A stretch of 64,000 nucleotides of DNA, taken from positions 310,001 through 374,000 of the forward strand of contig NZ_AQYH01000006.1 in the NCBI RefSeq assembly GCF_000380505.1, read 5' to 3'. Made by a program: the position numbers and the translations under genes. The notes beneath the pieces were generated by a model, which did no database searches, was not told where the DNA came from, and saw only the letters and a list, made by a program, of their open reading frames with translations. Source of the stretch: Kaistia granuli DSM 23481. GTDB taxonomy: Bacteria > Pseudomonadota > Alphaproteobacteria > Rhizobiales > Kaistiaceae. Position 1 is the first letter of the stretch; each line of letters begins with the position of its first letter. This document shows positions 42,381-50,909 of the stretch, one piece after another.

Positions 42381-43919
42381 ATGCAGGGAAAACTGAATCC
42401 GATTGCCAAGCGCCTCGGCCTGATGAGCGCGGCGGCGGCGATCTTCGCGAGCGCCTTCGGCGCCGCCGACATGGCCGAAGCCGCCTCGCCGCGCGCGGCC
42501 GAGAACAAGATGGTCCTCGTCGCCAGGCAGGATCCGGGCACGCTCGACTTCGTCAAGAGCAACCTGACCGCCATGCGGCTGTGGATCCCGGCCAACGTCG
42601 TCGAGCCGCTCGTCTTCTTCAACAAGGACGGCAGCGTTTCGCCGGGCGTCGCCGAGAGCTGGACGATCAGCGACGACAAGAAGACCTACACCTTCAAGAT
42701 CCGCGAGACGACCTTCTCGAACGGCGCGCCGGTGACGGCCGAGGACGTCATCTATTCGCTCAACACCATGAAGGCGAGCCCGGTCGTCGACTACGCCGCT
42801 GCCTATGAGGCGGTGACGGCGATCGAGAAAGTTGACGACCGCACCGTCAAGGTGACGCTGTCGCGCCCGAGCCAGAACTTCTGGCGTGGCATGGGCGCCA
42901 TCTCTGGCCTGATCCAGCCGGAAGCCTCGGCCTCAACGATCGCCACCAATCCGATCGGCACTGGCCCGTACAAGCTGAAGACCTACACCACCAACAGCAC
43001 GTTCGAGTTCGAAGCCAATCCGAGCTACTGGGGCGAGAAGCCGGCGGTCGCCAACGTAACCGTCCGTATCATCACCGACGGCACGGCCGGCCTCAACGCG
43101 CTCGAAGCCGGCGAAGTGGATTCGCTGCCCGTCATCACCATCGACCTCTGGGAACAGCTCTCCAAGCGTGAGCTCGACAAGAAGTTCACGCTGGTCACCT
43201 ATCCGCAGGTCGGCGAGCCGACCTACGCGGTCTTGAACCAGAAGCTCGACAAGGACCTGCGCGAGACCATCGCCAGGACGCTCGACCGCCAGTCCTACAA
43301 CGACGCTTTCGGCGCCGCCTGGGGCGCGGAGAACACCTGCACCTTCGCGCTGCCGAACCAGGTCTGGTACTCGCCCGAAAACGCGGAAACCTGCCCATTC
43401 CCCTATGACATGGAAGGCGCCATGGCGACGATCGCCGAGAAGGGCTATGCGAGCACGCCGCTCGAATACGCCTCCCTCAGCGACGTGCCGGACCTGTCGC
43501 TGCCGGCCGACATCATGGTGCCCGCCATGCAGGCCGCCGGCTTCAACGTCACCCGTAACGCCATCGACCTCGCCCGCTATTCGCAGCTGATCTTCCAGGG
43601 CCGGCCGCCGCAGTTCGACGTGACGATCATGTCGGGTGACGCCAACCCGGTGCAGTGGGCCTGCCCGGATCCGACCAAGGCCGGATGGAGCACCTACTGC
43701 TCCGCCGAGTACACCAAGGCGCTGGCCGACGCCGACGTCGCCCTGACCGACGAGGACTATGCGGCGCAGATGAAGAAGTCGGCCGACATCCTGCGCAAGG
43801 ACGCCGTCATCGTCCCGCTCATCGCCAAGAAGGGCGTCGGCCTCTTCAATCCGGAGCTGAAGGGCTTCCAGGAGCCGCGCGTCGGCGTGGCGATCGAGAT
43901 GGGCAAGCTGCACTGGTAG
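42381..43919 (+). CDS. Dipeptide/opine-type ABC transporter substrate-binding protein (family 5)
   Basis: A 512-residue family-5 receptor (DppA/OppA-like). I chose the ATG at 42381 because it follows AAGGGAAATTGGGAC and gives a normal signal peptide (basic KLNPIAKRLG, hydrophobic LMSAAAAIFASAFG, probable cut near AEA). The mature part has VLVARQDPGTLDFVK, VEPLVFFNKDGSVSPGVAESW and the YTFKIRETTFSNGAPVTAEDV block of the family. It heads a complete five-gene importer. Two palindromes upstream match sites next to the IclR gene at 63836. Members bind peptides, opines, nickel or sugars, so the cargo is open. Confidence 0.9.
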   Translation: MQGKLNPIAKRLGLMSAAAAIFASAFGAADMAEAASPRAAENKMVLVARQDPGTLDFVKSNLTAMRLWIPANVVEPLVFFNKDGSVSPGVAESWTISDDKKTYTFKIRETTFSNGAPVTAEDVIYSLNTMKASPVVDYAAAYEAVTAIEKVDDRTVKVTLSRPSQNFWRGMGAISGLIQPEASASTIATNPIGTGPYKLKTYTTNSTFEFEANPSYWGEKPAVANVTVRIITDGTAGLNALEAGEVDSLPVITIDLWEQLSKRELDKKFTLVTYPQVGEPTYAVLNQKLDKDLRETIARTLDRQSYNDAFGAAWGAENTCTFALPNQVWYSPENAETCPFPYDMEGAMATIAEKGYASTPLEYASLSDVPDLSLPADIMVPAMQAAGFNVTRNAIDLARYSQLIFQGRPPQFDVTIMSGDANPVQWACPDPTKAGWSTYCSAEYTKALADADVALTDEDYAAQMKKSADILRKDAVIVPLIAKKGVGLFNPELKGFQEPRVGVAIEMGKLHW

Positions 43920-43938
43920 GCTTGCCTCGATAGACATC

Positions 43939-43969
43939 CAGCCGCCACCGCACCGAGTGGTGGCGGCTG
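43939..43969 (+). other. Intercistronic hairpin after the binding-protein gene
   Basis: An 11-bp perfect stem CAGCCGCCACC (43939-43949) and GGTGGCGGCTG (43959-43969) with a nine-base loop, 19 bases past the stop. No T-run follows. Confidence 0.6.
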
Positions 43970-44005
43970 CGACCCGCCGACCAGAGCTCCAGCTGGAAGA
44001 GTTGA

Positions 44006-44953
44006 ATGGCGATCTACGTCCTGCGCAAACTGGTGTTCTTCCTGGGCGCCATCTTCATCGCCTCCGTGGCGATCTTTCTCCTGATCCGGGGCGCCGGCGG
44101 CAACGTCGCCGCGGTCGTGCTCGGCAAGGGCGCGACGCCCGAGGCGATCAACGCGCTGGCGCACAGCTACGGCCTCGATCGCCCGCTCTTCGTCCAGTAT
44201 TTCGACTGGGTCGGCAACATGCTCTCCGGCGACCTCGGCCGCTCGTTCCGCACCAATGAGCGCGTCGCCGATCTCGTCACCGCGCGGCTTTCCGTTTCCA
44301 TTCCCCTCGCCCTTTCCGGCCTGATCCTCGGCCTGATCATCGCCATTCCCGTCGGCACCTATGCCGCGCGCAATGTCGGCACGCCGTCCGGCGCCATCCT
44401 GGCGCTGGTGAGCCAGATCGGCGTCGCCGTGCCGGTGTTCTGGGCCGGCATCCTGCTGTCGCTGCTGTTCGGCGTTCGCCTCGGCTGGCTGCCGACTGGC
44501 GGCTGGACCGAGTGGTCGGTGAGCCCCTGGGGCGCCATCCGCTCGCTGGTGCTGCCGGTGCTGTCGCTCGGCCTGATCATGGCCGCCGTGCTGATCCGCT
44601 ATGTCCGCTCCGCTGTGCTCGACGTCATGAACCAGGACTATCTGCGCACCGCGCGCGCCGTCGGCATGACCCGCACCGAGGCGCTCTTGAAGGTCGGCCT
44701 GCGCAATGCCTCGCTGCCGCTCGTCACCATCGTCGGCCTGCAGATCGCCGAGCTGATCGGCGGCACCGTCATCATCGAGACCGTGTTCTCGCTGCCGGGC
44801 CTGAGCCGGATGATGCTCGCCAACGTCGCCGCCCGCGAGGTGATCGTCGTGCAGTCGACCGTGATGCTGATCATCATCTTCGTCATCGGCGTCAATCTTC
44901 TCGTCGATCTCCTCTACGGCATCCTGGACCCCCGGGTCCGGTCGACACGGTAA
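44006..44953 (+). CDS. Dipeptide-type ABC transporter permease (DppB type)
   Basis: A 315-residue permease. It starts MAIYVLRKLVFFLGAIFIAS, with the first membrane segment at once, and has the DppB hallmark YGLDRPLFVQYFDWVGNML followed by GDLGRSFRTNE. The EAA-like loop is RTARAVGMTRTEALLKVGLR. It is 13 bases before the DppC-type gene and pairs with it. Confidence 0.9.
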   Translation: MAIYVLRKLVFFLGAIFIASVAIFLLIRGAGGNVAAVVLGKGATPEAINALAHSYGLDRPLFVQYFDWVGNMLSGDLGRSFRTNERVADLVTARLSVSIPLALSGLILGLIIAIPVGTYAARNVGTPSGAILALVSQIGVAVPVFWAGILLSLLFGVRLGWLPTGGWTEWSVSPWGAIRSLVLPVLSLGLIMAAVLIRYVRSAVLDVMNQDYLRTARAVGMTRTEALLKVGLRNASLPLVTIVGLQIAELIGGTVIIETVFSLPGLSRMMLANVAAREVIVVQSTVMLIIIFVIGVNLLVDLLYGILDPRVRSTR

Positions 44954-44966
44954 GCGGGAGAACGCC

Positions 44967-45890
44967 ATGATGACCCTAAGCAAATCCACGCCCTCCGCCG
45001 CCCCGGCCGACGGTCCCGCCACCTCCGGCGTGCCGATCTCGCCGCCGGCGCGCAAGCGCCGCCGCAGGCTGCCGCGCAACGCCTCGCTGATCATCGGCCT
45101 CGTGCTGACGGCGATCTTCCTGACGGTCGCGCTGGTGTCGTTGTTCTACCTGCCGTCGAACCCCAACATCCCGGTGATCCGCAACCGGCTGCTGCCGGCC
45201 GGCACGCCCGGCCACTGGCTCGGCACCGACGTGCTCGGCCGCGACATCATCGCCCAGTTGATGGTCGGCGCCCGGACCTCGATCCTGGTCGGCGCCGGTG
45301 GCGCGACGCTGAGCCTGCTGCTCGGCACCATCGCGGGCCTGGCGGCGGCCGCCTCTGGCAAGATCACCGACGAGGCGATCTCGCGCGGCGCCGACATCAT
45401 GCTGTCGATCCCCGGCATGGTGACGGCGCTGGTGCTCGCAGCCACCATGGGCTCGGGAGCGCTCACCACCATTCTGGCGCTGACCGCCTTCTTCACCCCC
45501 TCCTTCACCCGCGTCATCCGCTCCGCCGCCATGGGCGTGCTCAACGAGGACTTCATCACCGCCGCCAAGCTCTATGGCCGCGGCAAAATCTTCGTGCTCG
45601 CGCGCCATGTGCTGCCCAACATCGCCGGCGTGATGATCGTCCAGTTCACGCTCTATTTCGCCGCCGGCATCCTGACCGAGGCCGGCCTCTCCTATCTCGG
45701 CGTCGGCGTGCACCGGCCGTCGATCTCCTGGGGGCTGATGCTGAACGAAGCCCAGCAGCAGGTCGGCGTGTCGTCGCCGCTCGCCATCTGGCCGGGTCTC
45801 GCCATCGTGCTGATGGTGCTTGGCCTCAACCTGCTCGGCGACGGCCTGCGCGACGTGCTCGACCCGAAGCTCGCCCGGAGGGCGTCATGA
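44967..45890 (+). CDS. Dipeptide-type ABC transporter permease (DppC type)
   Basis: A 307-residue permease with a cytoplasmic tail of about 40 residues ending KRRRRLPRN, then a membrane segment LIIGLVLTAIFLTVALVSLF. HWLGTDVLGRDIIAQLMVGA and the EAA-like loop TAAKLYGRGKIFVLARHVLP are DppC hallmarks. Its stop overlaps the start of the first ATPase gene by four bases. Confidence 0.9.
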   Translation: MMTLSKSTPSAAPADGPATSGVPISPPARKRRRRLPRNASLIIGLVLTAIFLTVALVSLFYLPSNPNIPVIRNRLLPAGTPGHWLGTDVLGRDIIAQLMVGARTSILVGAGGATLSLLLGTIAGLAAAASGKITDEAISRGADIMLSIPGMVTALVLAATMGSGALTTILALTAFFTPSFTRVIRSAAMGVLNEDFITAAKLYGRGKIFVLARHVLPNIAGVMIVQFTLYFAAGILTEAGLSYLGVGVHRPSISWGLMLNEAQQQVGVSSPLAIWPGLAIVLMVLGLNLLGDGLRDVLDPKLARRAS

Positions 45891-46900
45891 CCCAGACCAA
45901 CCCAGGCCGGGCCAACGCTCTCGAGGTCAGGAACCTCGTCGTCCACAATTCGGCGCTGACGGCCGTGCGCGGCCTCGACTTTACCCTGCCGGCCGGCGGC
46001 CGCATGGGCCTCGTCGGCGAATCCGGCTCGGGCAAGACTCTCACCGCGCTGTCGCTGATGGGCCTGCTGCCGATGGGCTGGCAGGCGAATGGCAGCGTGC
46101 TGCACGACGGCGTCGACCTCGTCACCCAGTCCGACAAGGCGCTCTCCAGCCGCCGGGGCCGCACCATCTCCATGGTGTTCCAGGATCCGCTTTCGTCGCT
46201 CGATCCCGTGCGGCGCATCGGCTTCCAGGTCTCGTCGGTCATCCGCCGCCATACCCAGGCGAGCCAGCAGGAGGCCGATCGGCAGACGCTCGAGCTGTTC
46301 CGCCAGATGTCGCTGCCGCGGCCGGAACAGCTGATGCGGGCCTATCCGCACGAGATCTCCGGCGGCCAGCGTCAGCGCATCATGATCGCCATGGCGCTCG
46401 CCTGCTATCCGCAGCTGATCATCGCCGACGAACCGACGACGGCGCTCGACGTCACCGTGCAGAAGCAGGTGTTGCGCCTGCTCAACAATGCGGTGCAGGA
46501 GCGCGGCTGCGCGCTGATGATGATCACGCACGACCTGCCGATCATCGCCGCGATGTGCGACATGGTCGCCGTCATGTATGCCGGCCGCATCGTCGAGATC
46601 GGCCCGGTAGCGGAGGTGTTCCGCACGCCCCGGCACCACTACACCAAGGGCCTGCTCGACTCGCAGCCGACGATGGACAACATCGCCCTCGACGGCAGCT
46701 CGCGGCTCGCCTCGATCCCCGGCATGGTGCCGCCCCTGCAGAGCCTGCCGAAGGGATGCGCCTTCCATCCGCGCTGCGCCGCCGCAACCGAAAAGTGCCG
46801 CACGACAATCCCGACGCTCGAAGGCGATCAGCGCCGCGCCGCCTGCTGGCACCCGCTCGGGGCCGAGGCCGCCGCAGACGCCGAGGTGAAAGCGCAATGA
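45887..46900 (+). CDS. Dipeptide-type ABC transporter ATPase (DppD type)
   Basis: A 337-residue ATPase. Walker A is GESGSGKT, the signature is ISGGQRQ and Walker B is LIIADEPTTALD. The C-terminus holds the oligopeptide-transporter segment LPKGCAFHPRCAAATEKC, with its cysteines, which can bind an iron-sulphur cluster in some relatives. Overlaps of four bases on both sides tie it to the DppC-type and DppF-type genes. Confidence 0.92.
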   Translation: MTQTNPGRANALEVRNLVVHNSALTAVRGLDFTLPAGGRMGLVGESGSGKTLTALSLMGLLPMGWQANGSVLHDGVDLVTQSDKALSSRRGRTISMVFQDPLSSLDPVRRIGFQVSSVIRRHTQASQQEADRQTLELFRQMSLPRPEQLMRAYPHEISGGQRQRIMIAMALACYPQLIIADEPTTALDVTVQKQVLRLLNNAVQERGCALMMITHDLPIIAAMCDMVAVMYAGRIVEIGPVAEVFRTPRHHYTKGLLDSQPTMDNIALDGSSRLASIPGMVPPLQSLPKGCAFHPRCAAATEKCRTTIPTLEGDQRRAACWHPLGAEAAADAEVKAQ

Positions 46901-47736
46901 ACGCCACCCTGCACGACAACAAGCTGACGCCGCCGCTGCTCGAGATGCGGCAGGTGACGCAGACCTACATGCTGAGCCGCAAGACGCTGCTCGGCGCGCG
47001 GCCGTCGCTGACGGTGCTCGACAATGTCAGCTTCGACGTCCGCCCCGGCGAGGCGGTCGGCCTGGTCGGCGAGTCCGGCTCCGGCAAGACGACGCTGACG
47101 CGCATCCTGACCGGCATGGAGAAGCCGCGCGAGGGGCACGTCTTCTACAATGGCGCCGATGTCTGGGCCGGTGACGCCGAACGCTGGCGGAATTTCCGTC
47201 GTTCGGTTCAGGTGGTGATGCAGAGCCCTCGTTCGTCGCTCGACCCGAGGATGCGCATCGGCCTGTCACTCCTCGAGCCGCTGCGGGCGCTGAAGATCGA
47301 GGGCGACCATGTCGCCCGCGTGCACGAGGTGCTGGACCAGGTCGGCATGACCCGGCAGGCGCTGGAGCGCTATCCGCACGAGTTCTCTGGCGGCCAGCTG
47401 CAGCGCATCGCCATCGCCCGCGCGCTGATGCCGGCGCCGAAGGTGCTGATCGCCGACGAGCCGGTCTCGGCGCTCGACGTCTCGATCCAGGCGCAGGTGC
47501 TGAACCTCTTGAAGGACCTCGTCAACGAGCTCGGCCTCAGCTTGGTCTTCATCGCGCATGACCTCTCGGTGGTCGCCTACACGACGAGCCGCGTCTCGGT
47601 AATGTCGGCGGGAAAAATCGTCGAGGTCGGCAAGCCGATGGACCTGTTCACCCGCCCGCAGGCGGAAGCGACGCGCAACCTCGTCGGCGCCATCCTGACG
47701 GTCGAGGCCGGGCTAGCGGGGAACGCGCTGGGGTAG
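46897..47736 (+). CDS. Dipeptide-type ABC transporter ATPase (DppF type), short C-terminus
   Basis: A 279-residue ATPase with Walker A GESGSGKTT, signature FSGGQLQ and Walker B VLIADEPVSALD. The adenine-stacking region precedes it as QTYMLSRKTLLGARPSL. Typical DppF proteins are about 320-330 residues and end with a GC-x-FHPRC segment; this one stops at AILTVEAGLAGNALG without it. That may be a natural short form, since the partner at 45887 keeps the segment. The second dipeptide-type system in the window (55295) uses a single fused ATPase. Confidence 0.9.
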   Translation: MNATLHDNKLTPPLLEMRQVTQTYMLSRKTLLGARPSLTVLDNVSFDVRPGEAVGLVGESGSGKTTLTRILTGMEKPREGHVFYNGADVWAGDAERWRNFRRSVQVVMQSPRSSLDPRMRIGLSLLEPLRALKIEGDHVARVHEVLDQVGMTRQALERYPHEFSGGQLQRIAIARALMPAPKVLIADEPVSALDVSIQAQVLNLLKDLVNELGLSLVFIAHDLSVVAYTTSRVSVMSAGKIVEVGKPMDLFTRPQAEATRNLVGAILTVEAGLAGNALG

Positions 47737-47800
47737 TTCATTCCCTGCCCCGTCGTGGTCCGCCTCCGCCGAGGTGGTTCCGCCCTCTCCTCACGCTCCC

Positions 47801-47903
47801 CGTCATCCCCGCGAAGGCGGGGATCCATACAGCCGAAGCCTTGGCAGTTTCACTCGTCCACCAATCCAGCTGAATGGATCCCGGCTCGGGGGCCGGGATG
47901 ACG
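47801..47903. repeat. Dispersed palindromic repeat, copy 1
   Basis: The left arm begins CGTCATCCCCGCGAAGGCGG at 47801, and the right arm ends GGCCGGGATGACG at 47903; the two pair as an imperfect long palindrome with ATCCAT/ATGGATC near the inner ends. The same arms recur at 53212-53238 and 53330-53431. Such units are common between genes in alphaproteobacteria. It lies between two convergent gene ends and may also act in transcript termination. The rest of the gap 47737-47915 shows nothing else. Confidence 0.75.
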
Positions 47904-47915
47904 GCGAGCGTATCC

Positions 47916-48923
47916 CTACGCCTGAAACCGCGCCGCAAAACTATGCACCGCCGGCGGTCTTTGCCGGTCGGCGAGGTTGGCCTCGATGCTGGGCAGGATC
48001 TCCGCCATCCACGGCGCGCTGTCGACGACGAAGCCGGGGCCCTTCTGGTCGAGCAGGAACGGATAGATCTTCGCCTCCGGCAACACGCCTCGGATCAGCG
48101 GCCGCCAGCTCTCGTGCACGTGGCCACAGACTATGTCCGGCCGCAGGCGCTCGACCGCCGAAAGCAGCGTCGCCGTATTGCCGACGTCGATCTCCTGGTT
48201 GACGGCGATGATCTCAATGTCCTGCGGCGTCGGTGCATCCGCCGCCGCAGCGCGGAACGCCGAAAGCCGCGCCGCCTGCTCGTTCGAGCCGATCTCGGAA
48301 TCGAGATAGAGGAATTTCAGCCGCGCGCCGCCGAGCGCTGCGAACATCGCGGCGAAGGCCGGGCCATAGTCGAGCCGGTAGGTGTGGAAGCGCGCGCCGT
48401 CAAGGCTGGCATCGATCAGGCTGACCTGGCTCGAAACGACGTCGAGCGCCTCGAGCCGGGTCTCTCGCGTGAAGCCCGTCAGCACGACGGCGTCGAGCGC
48501 GTCCCACATGCCGGTAGGCATGCGCTCGTCGGTGAACGAGCCCATGACGAATTCGTGCCCCGCCGAGACGATACCCTTCTCGAATGCCATCACGAGACGG
48601 GTGTAGAAGGCGTTATCGAAGATGCCGCCGCCGACGATGTCGCGATTGTAGAAGAAACCGATGCGCCGGTGCGCCTCGGCCCAGGGCGTCGCGACCAGGA
48701 AGGAGCCCCGGCCGACCTGACGGCGGATAATCCCTTCGCTCTCCAGATCCTTCAGCGTCTTCACGACGGTGATCAGCGAGAAATCGCAGAACCGGACGAT
48801 CTCGTTCTGCGACTCGATCCGGTCGCCCGCCTTCAGCCCGGCCTGTTTCCAGCGCCGGAACAGCGTGTCGCGGAGCTGGAGATGGCGAGGCGAGGCTTCG
48901 ATCGTCAAACCGGCGGTTCCCAC
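47916..48923 (-). CDS. GntR-type regulator with LacI-like sensor domain
   Basis: A 335-residue protein. The N-terminal winged helix of the GntR type contains RIESQNEIVRFCDFSLITVV and then LKDLESEGIIRRQVGRGSFL. The remainder (from RRIGFFYNRDIVGGG) resembles a LacI/periplasmic-binding-protein sensor, as in AraR-like chimeric regulators. No ATG is available; the start may be GTG at 48923 or TTG at 48908, which would overlap the SDR stop as TTGA. It is translated with the SDR gene, and the SDR promoter region contains overlapping inverted repeats (49696-49715), its probable binding site. The divergent NagA-like operon is the other likely target. Confidence 0.82.
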   Translation of the reverse strand: MGTAGLTIEASPRHLQLRDTLFRRWKQAGLKAGDRIESQNEIVRFCDFSLITVVKTLKDLESEGIIRRQVGRGSFLVATPWAEAHRRIGFFYNRDIVGGGIFDNAFYTRLVMAFEKGIVSAGHEFVMGSFTDERMPTGMWDALDAVVLTGFTRETRLEALDVVSSQVSLIDASLDGARFHTYRLDYGPAFAAMFAALGGARLKFLYLDSEIGSNEQAARLSAFRAAAADAPTPQDIEIIAVNQEIDVGNTATLLSAVERLRPDIVCGHVHESWRPLIRGVLPEAKIYPFLLDQKGPGFVVDSAPWMAEILPSIEANLADRQRPPAVHSFAARFQA

Positions 48924-49666
48924 GTCTTCTGGATGGCGAGGATGCCGCCATCGACGAACAGCATCTGCCCGGTGATATAGCCCGCGGCCGGCGAAGCAAG
49001 GAAGACTGCCGCGCCGCCAACATCCTCCGGCTGGCCGATGCGGCCGAACGGGATCTGCGCGTTGAGCGACTTGCGCACGCCCGGTGTGTCGAGGCCGCGC
49101 TTGGTCAGCGGCGTCTCGACGATGCCCGGCCCGATGCCGTTGACGCGAATGCCGCGACCGGCGAGCGATACGGCGAGCGAGCGCACCATCATCAGCACGG
49201 CGCCCTTGGAGGCGTCATAGGCGACGCTGTGGCGCTCCGCCATCACCGAATTGGTCGAGCCGACGAGGACGACGCTCGCCCCTTCCTGGCCGGGTGCCAA
49301 CTTGCGGACGAAGGCCTGCGTCGCGAACACATAGGCCTTCACGTTCAGATTGAAGGTGCGGTCGAACAGCTCCTCGGTCAGATCGTCGAACGGCGTATCG
49401 AGGAAGGTGCCGGCATTGTTGACCAGCGTGTCGAGGCGGCCAAGCTTCTCGTGCGCCTGCTCGACCACCGACCGTGCGCCGTCCGCCGTGGAGAGATCAG
49501 CCTGGACGAAATGGCACTCGGTCAGCGCCTGAAGCTTTGCGAGAGCGCCATTGTCCGGCAGATGCGAATTGATCACCAGCCGGGCGCCCTGACGGGCGAA
49601 CGCCTCGGCGATTCCATATCCGATGCCGTGGGTCGAACCCGTCACCAGAACGCAGGGCTGCGCCAT
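48905..49666 (-). CDS. Short-chain dehydrogenase/reductase
   Basis: A 253-residue classical SDR. The cofactor motif is TGSTHGIG near residue 9, NNAG follows near residue 87, and the catalytic Ser and Tyr-x3-Lys are in GSTNSVM and YDASK. PGIVETPL and FVDGG complete the family pattern. The first 40 residues read LVINSHLPD at the end of beta-2, which gives no clear NAD/NADP preference. It is transcribed with the GntR-type regulator and divergent from the NagA-like gene. An oxidation or reduction of a hydroxyl in the compound handled by 49720-53060 is a reasonable guess. Confidence 0.87.
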   Translation of the reverse strand: MAQPCVLVTGSTHGIGYGIAEAFARQGARLVINSHLPDNGALAKLQALTECHFVQADLSTADGARSVVEQAHEKLGRLDTLVNNAGTFLDTPFDDLTEELFDRTFNLNVKAYVFATQAFVRKLAPGQEGASVVLVGSTNSVMAERHSVAYDASKGAVLMMVRSLAVSLAGRGIRVNGIGPGIVETPLTKRGLDTPGVRKSLNAQIPFGRIGQPEDVGGAAVFLASPAAGYITGQMLFVDGGILAIQKTWEPPV

Positions 49667-49695
49667 TTCTTTCTCCTTGCTGGACCAGATTATTT

Positions 49696-49715
49696 TGTTA
49701 GCATGATAACATCAT
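49696..49715. promoter_or_regulatory. Overlapping inverted repeats in the 49666/49720 divergent promoter
   Basis: TGTTA-GCATGA-TAACA (49696-49711) and ATGAT-AAC-ATCAT (49703-49715) overlap in the 53-base gap between the SDR and NagA-like genes. Both are perfect in their arms. The region ends five bases before the NagA-like ATG. A GntR-type regulator is encoded in the SDR operon and would be the natural ligand. Confidence 0.5.
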
Positions 49716-49719
49716 AACG

Positions 49720-50907
49720 ATGGAAATTCCGATGCGCGTCAAGCAGAGATGGTCTGAGGTCACAATCGTCACGCCCGAGGGCCATCTGGCGAGCGACCTG
49801 CTCGTCGAGGCCGGGCGCATTGCCGGCCTGGTGCCGCGCAGCACGGTCGTTAGCGACGACTGGGAGGCAATCGACGGCAAGGGCGCTGTCCTCTTCCCCG
49901 GCATGATCGACCTCTTGCAGCACGGCTTCGGCGAGCACCTCTACAACGACACCGAAACGGGCGCGGTCGCCGCCAATTCGCTAGCGTTGCTGCGCCACGG
50001 CGTCACCGGTTTCCTGCCCTCGATCAGCTGCCTGCCGCCGGCGAGCATGGAGGGCGTGCTCGCCCGCCTCGCCGCCCAGTGCGACGAGGCCAAGGGTGCG
50101 CGGGCGCTCGGCGTGCACAGCGAGGGGCCCTGCTTCGGCTCGCCCGGCGCGCACAATCCGGAAAACATCGTCGCCCCGAGCGCCAATCTCGCGGAGCGCA
50201 TGCTCTCCGCCACGGCGGGCAGGCTCAAGGCCGTCACCGTCGCGCCGGAGCGCGAAGGCGCCGAGGATTTCATCCGCGTGCTGAAGCGCGCCGGCGTCTC
50301 GATCCATCTCGGCCACAGCCTCGCGCGGCCGGAACATGTGCCGCGCTATGTCTCGTGGGGGCTCGACGCGGTGACGCACATGTACAACGTCATGCCGACC
50401 TATCCGCCCGTCGGCATGGGCATGCATGTCGTGTCGCTGACCGACGCGCTGCTTTCCGAGCCGACGCTGGCGCTCGGCCTGGTCTGCGACGGCATCCATG
50501 TCGATCCGCAGCTGGTCCGCCTGCTGGCGCAGCTTCCCGAGGACCGAGTCTTCCTCGAGACCGACGCGATGAAATATGCCGGCACGCCCGGCAAGACCTT
50601 CGAATTCTATCCGGGCTACGTCGTCACCAGCGCGCCCGGCAAGGCGGTGCGCGACACAAAGGGCGGCCTCTGTGGCTCGTCGCTGGCGCCCGACGAGGCG
50701 ATGCGCAACTATCTCGCCTTCTCCGGCAAGGACCTCGTCCGCGCCGCCCATGCGACCAGCCTGGTGCCGGCCCGCGTGCTGGGGCTGGAAAACGAGATCG
50801 GCAGCCTCGAACGTGGCAAGCGTGCCGATTTCGCGGTGCTCGATCCGACAACACTGTCGGTCAAGGCTACCTGTGTCGGCGGCGAAGTCCTGTACGGGAG
50901 CGTGTGA
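49720..50907 (+). CDS. NagA-like amidohydrolase
   Basis: A 395-residue amidohydrolase resembling N-acetylglucosamine-6-phosphate deacetylase. The metal site can be read as Glu in GVHSEGPC, His in HLGHS and His in THMYNVM, with the catalytic Asp in ETDAM. FPGMIDLLQHGFGEH and the ending GSLERGKRADFAVLD fit the family. ATG codons at 49720 and 49732 are both possible; the second has GGAA seven bases upstream. No phosphotransferase, kinase or NagB gene is nearby, and the operon continues with two small cysteine proteins and a D-threonine-aldolase-like enzyme. It may therefore remove an acyl or carbamoyl group from an amino-acid derivative rather than act on GlcNAc-6-phosphate. Confidence 0.83.
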   Translation: MEIPMRVKQRWSEVTIVTPEGHLASDLLVEAGRIAGLVPRSTVVSDDWEAIDGKGAVLFPGMIDLLQHGFGEHLYNDTETGAVAANSLALLRHGVTGFLPSISCLPPASMEGVLARLAAQCDEAKGARALGVHSEGPCFGSPGAHNPENIVAPSANLAERMLSATAGRLKAVTVAPEREGAEDFIRVLKRAGVSIHLGHSLARPEHVPRYVSWGLDAVTHMYNVMPTYPPVGMGMHVVSLTDALLSEPTLALGLVCDGIHVDPQLVRLLAQLPEDRVFLETDAMKYAGTPGKTFEFYPGYVVTSAPGKAVRDTKGGLCGSSLAPDEAMRNYLAFSGKDLVRAAHATSLVPARVLGLENEIGSLERGKRADFAVLDPTTLSVKATCVGGEVLYGSV

Positions 50908-50909
50908 GC

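Noticed and set aside
49720-50907. Assignment as a true GlcNAc-6-phosphate deacetylase (nagA)
   Set aside because: The fold and metal site fit, but there is no nagB, kinase or phosphotransferase gene nearby, and the operon partners point to amino-acid chemistry. I kept the family name only.
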